64,000 bases of DNA from Candidatus Latescibacterota bacterium (GTDB lineage Bacteria; Latescibacterota; UBA2968). Of the stretch, positions 63,724-64,000 are shown one piece after another; the first letter of the stretch is position 1, and each line of letters begins with the position of its first letter. Below the pieces are notes generated by a model. The model worked only from the letters and a program-made list of their open reading frames with translations, did not search any database and had not been told where the DNA came from. Where the stretch lies: the NCBI GenBank assembly GCA_022821275.1, contig JAJEDY010000021.1, positions 16,592 to 80,591 on the forward strand, written 5' to 3'. The position numbers and the translations under genes were made by a program.

Positions 63724-64000
63724 TCACTTTCCTTGAGCGGGCGCAAATTTCCCCTCTATCGGTTCTACGGTGACAGATACGGTGAGCGCGTGTTGGCCTC
63801 CGCCTATGACTACACCTTTGAGGGGGGTGACATCGGCAAAGTCGCGGCCCCATGCTAATGTGACGTGCCGGTCAGGGGGGATGAGGTTGTTGGTTGGGTC
63901 AAAGTCGATCCAGCCGTGATTGGGCAGGTACACAGAGAACCAGGCGTGGGAGGCATCCGCGCCAATCAGGTGCTCTTTGTCGGAAGAGGACAGGGTCTCG
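63724..64000 (-). CDS. Transglutaminase-like protein, C-terminal part only
   Basis: The frame is open to the right edge, so the start lies outside the window and the GTG near 63933 is internal. The visible 91 residues contain the second half of a transglutaminase-like fold: GADASHAWFSVYLPNHGW with the catalytic His, then IDFDPTNN with the catalytic Asp. VTLAWGRDFADVTPLKG is typical of the bacterial protease-like transglutaminase family. The Cys is not visible. It probably encodes a cysteine peptidase; substrate unknown. Confidence 0.85.
   Translation of the reverse strand, partial: ETLSSSDKEHLIGADASHAWFSVYLPNHGWIDFDPTNNLIPPDRHVTLAWGRDFADVTPLKGVVIGGGQHALTVSVTVEPIEGKFAPAQGK

Overview
The window reads as a bacterial chromosome segment of roughly balanced base composition, with long gene runs on both strands and no rRNA or tRNA gene that I can see. 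Several families point to the FCB superphylum: a PorV/PorQ-type outer-membrane protein, a GWxTD-domain lipoprotein, a metallopeptidase/TolB-propeller/beta-barrel fusion and several surface lipoproteins. Together with sugar-acid catabolism genes of the Gfo/Idh and mannonate dehydratase type, this suggests something like Latescibacterota or a relative. That placement is an inference from gene content, not a phylogenetic result.

Layout. 1-5.1 kb holds most of a giant sacsin/HSP90-like ATPase with a C-terminal DUF3883 nuclease-like domain, cut by the left edge. 5.3-20.2 kb is mostly metabolic and envelope housekeeping: a mannonate dehydratase plus oxidoreductase pair, a LON-domain protein with a LysR regulator, accD-aroQ, a NadD-like enzyme, a five-gene Lol/MacB-like ABC operon ending in an outer-membrane barrel, a sugar epimerase, sucD, rpiA and an HTH-MBL fusion. 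20.6-43.3 kb is rich in envelope proteins: the protease/propeller/barrel protein, TPR and GWxTD proteins, a flippase-like membrane protein with era, PorV, an L,D-transpeptidase with a degenerate partner, lipoproteins, a giant M28-like/FtsX membrane protein with an OPT-like transporter, a metallophosphoesterase and a DUF255 thioredoxin-fold protein.

43.9-62.5 kb is an accessory region. It opens with an antitoxin/PIN toxin cassette flanked by a 22-bp direct repeat. It continues with a large membrane phospho-signalling cluster (44.9-58.7 kb): an apparently dead trypsin-fold/FHA protein, an intact trypsin-like/FHA protein, a membrane-anchored vWA protein with a MotB-like helix, an ExbB/MotA-like channel, two more FHA proteins, three paralogous Ser/Thr kinases (one with ankyrin repeats, one with a PglZ-free HTH-like and membrane tail, one with a SUMF1-like domain), a free ankyrin protein and a PP2C phosphatase. 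Kinases would write phosphothreonine, FHA domains read it and PP2C erase it, with the ExbB/vWA pair as a possible proton-driven effector and the protease as an output. This is the best candidate for an undescribed system. After it come a split HipA-like pair, an orphan HigA antitoxin and an AAA ATPase with a PD-(D/E)XK-like tail. A MenC-type enolase and the end of a transglutaminase gene close the window.
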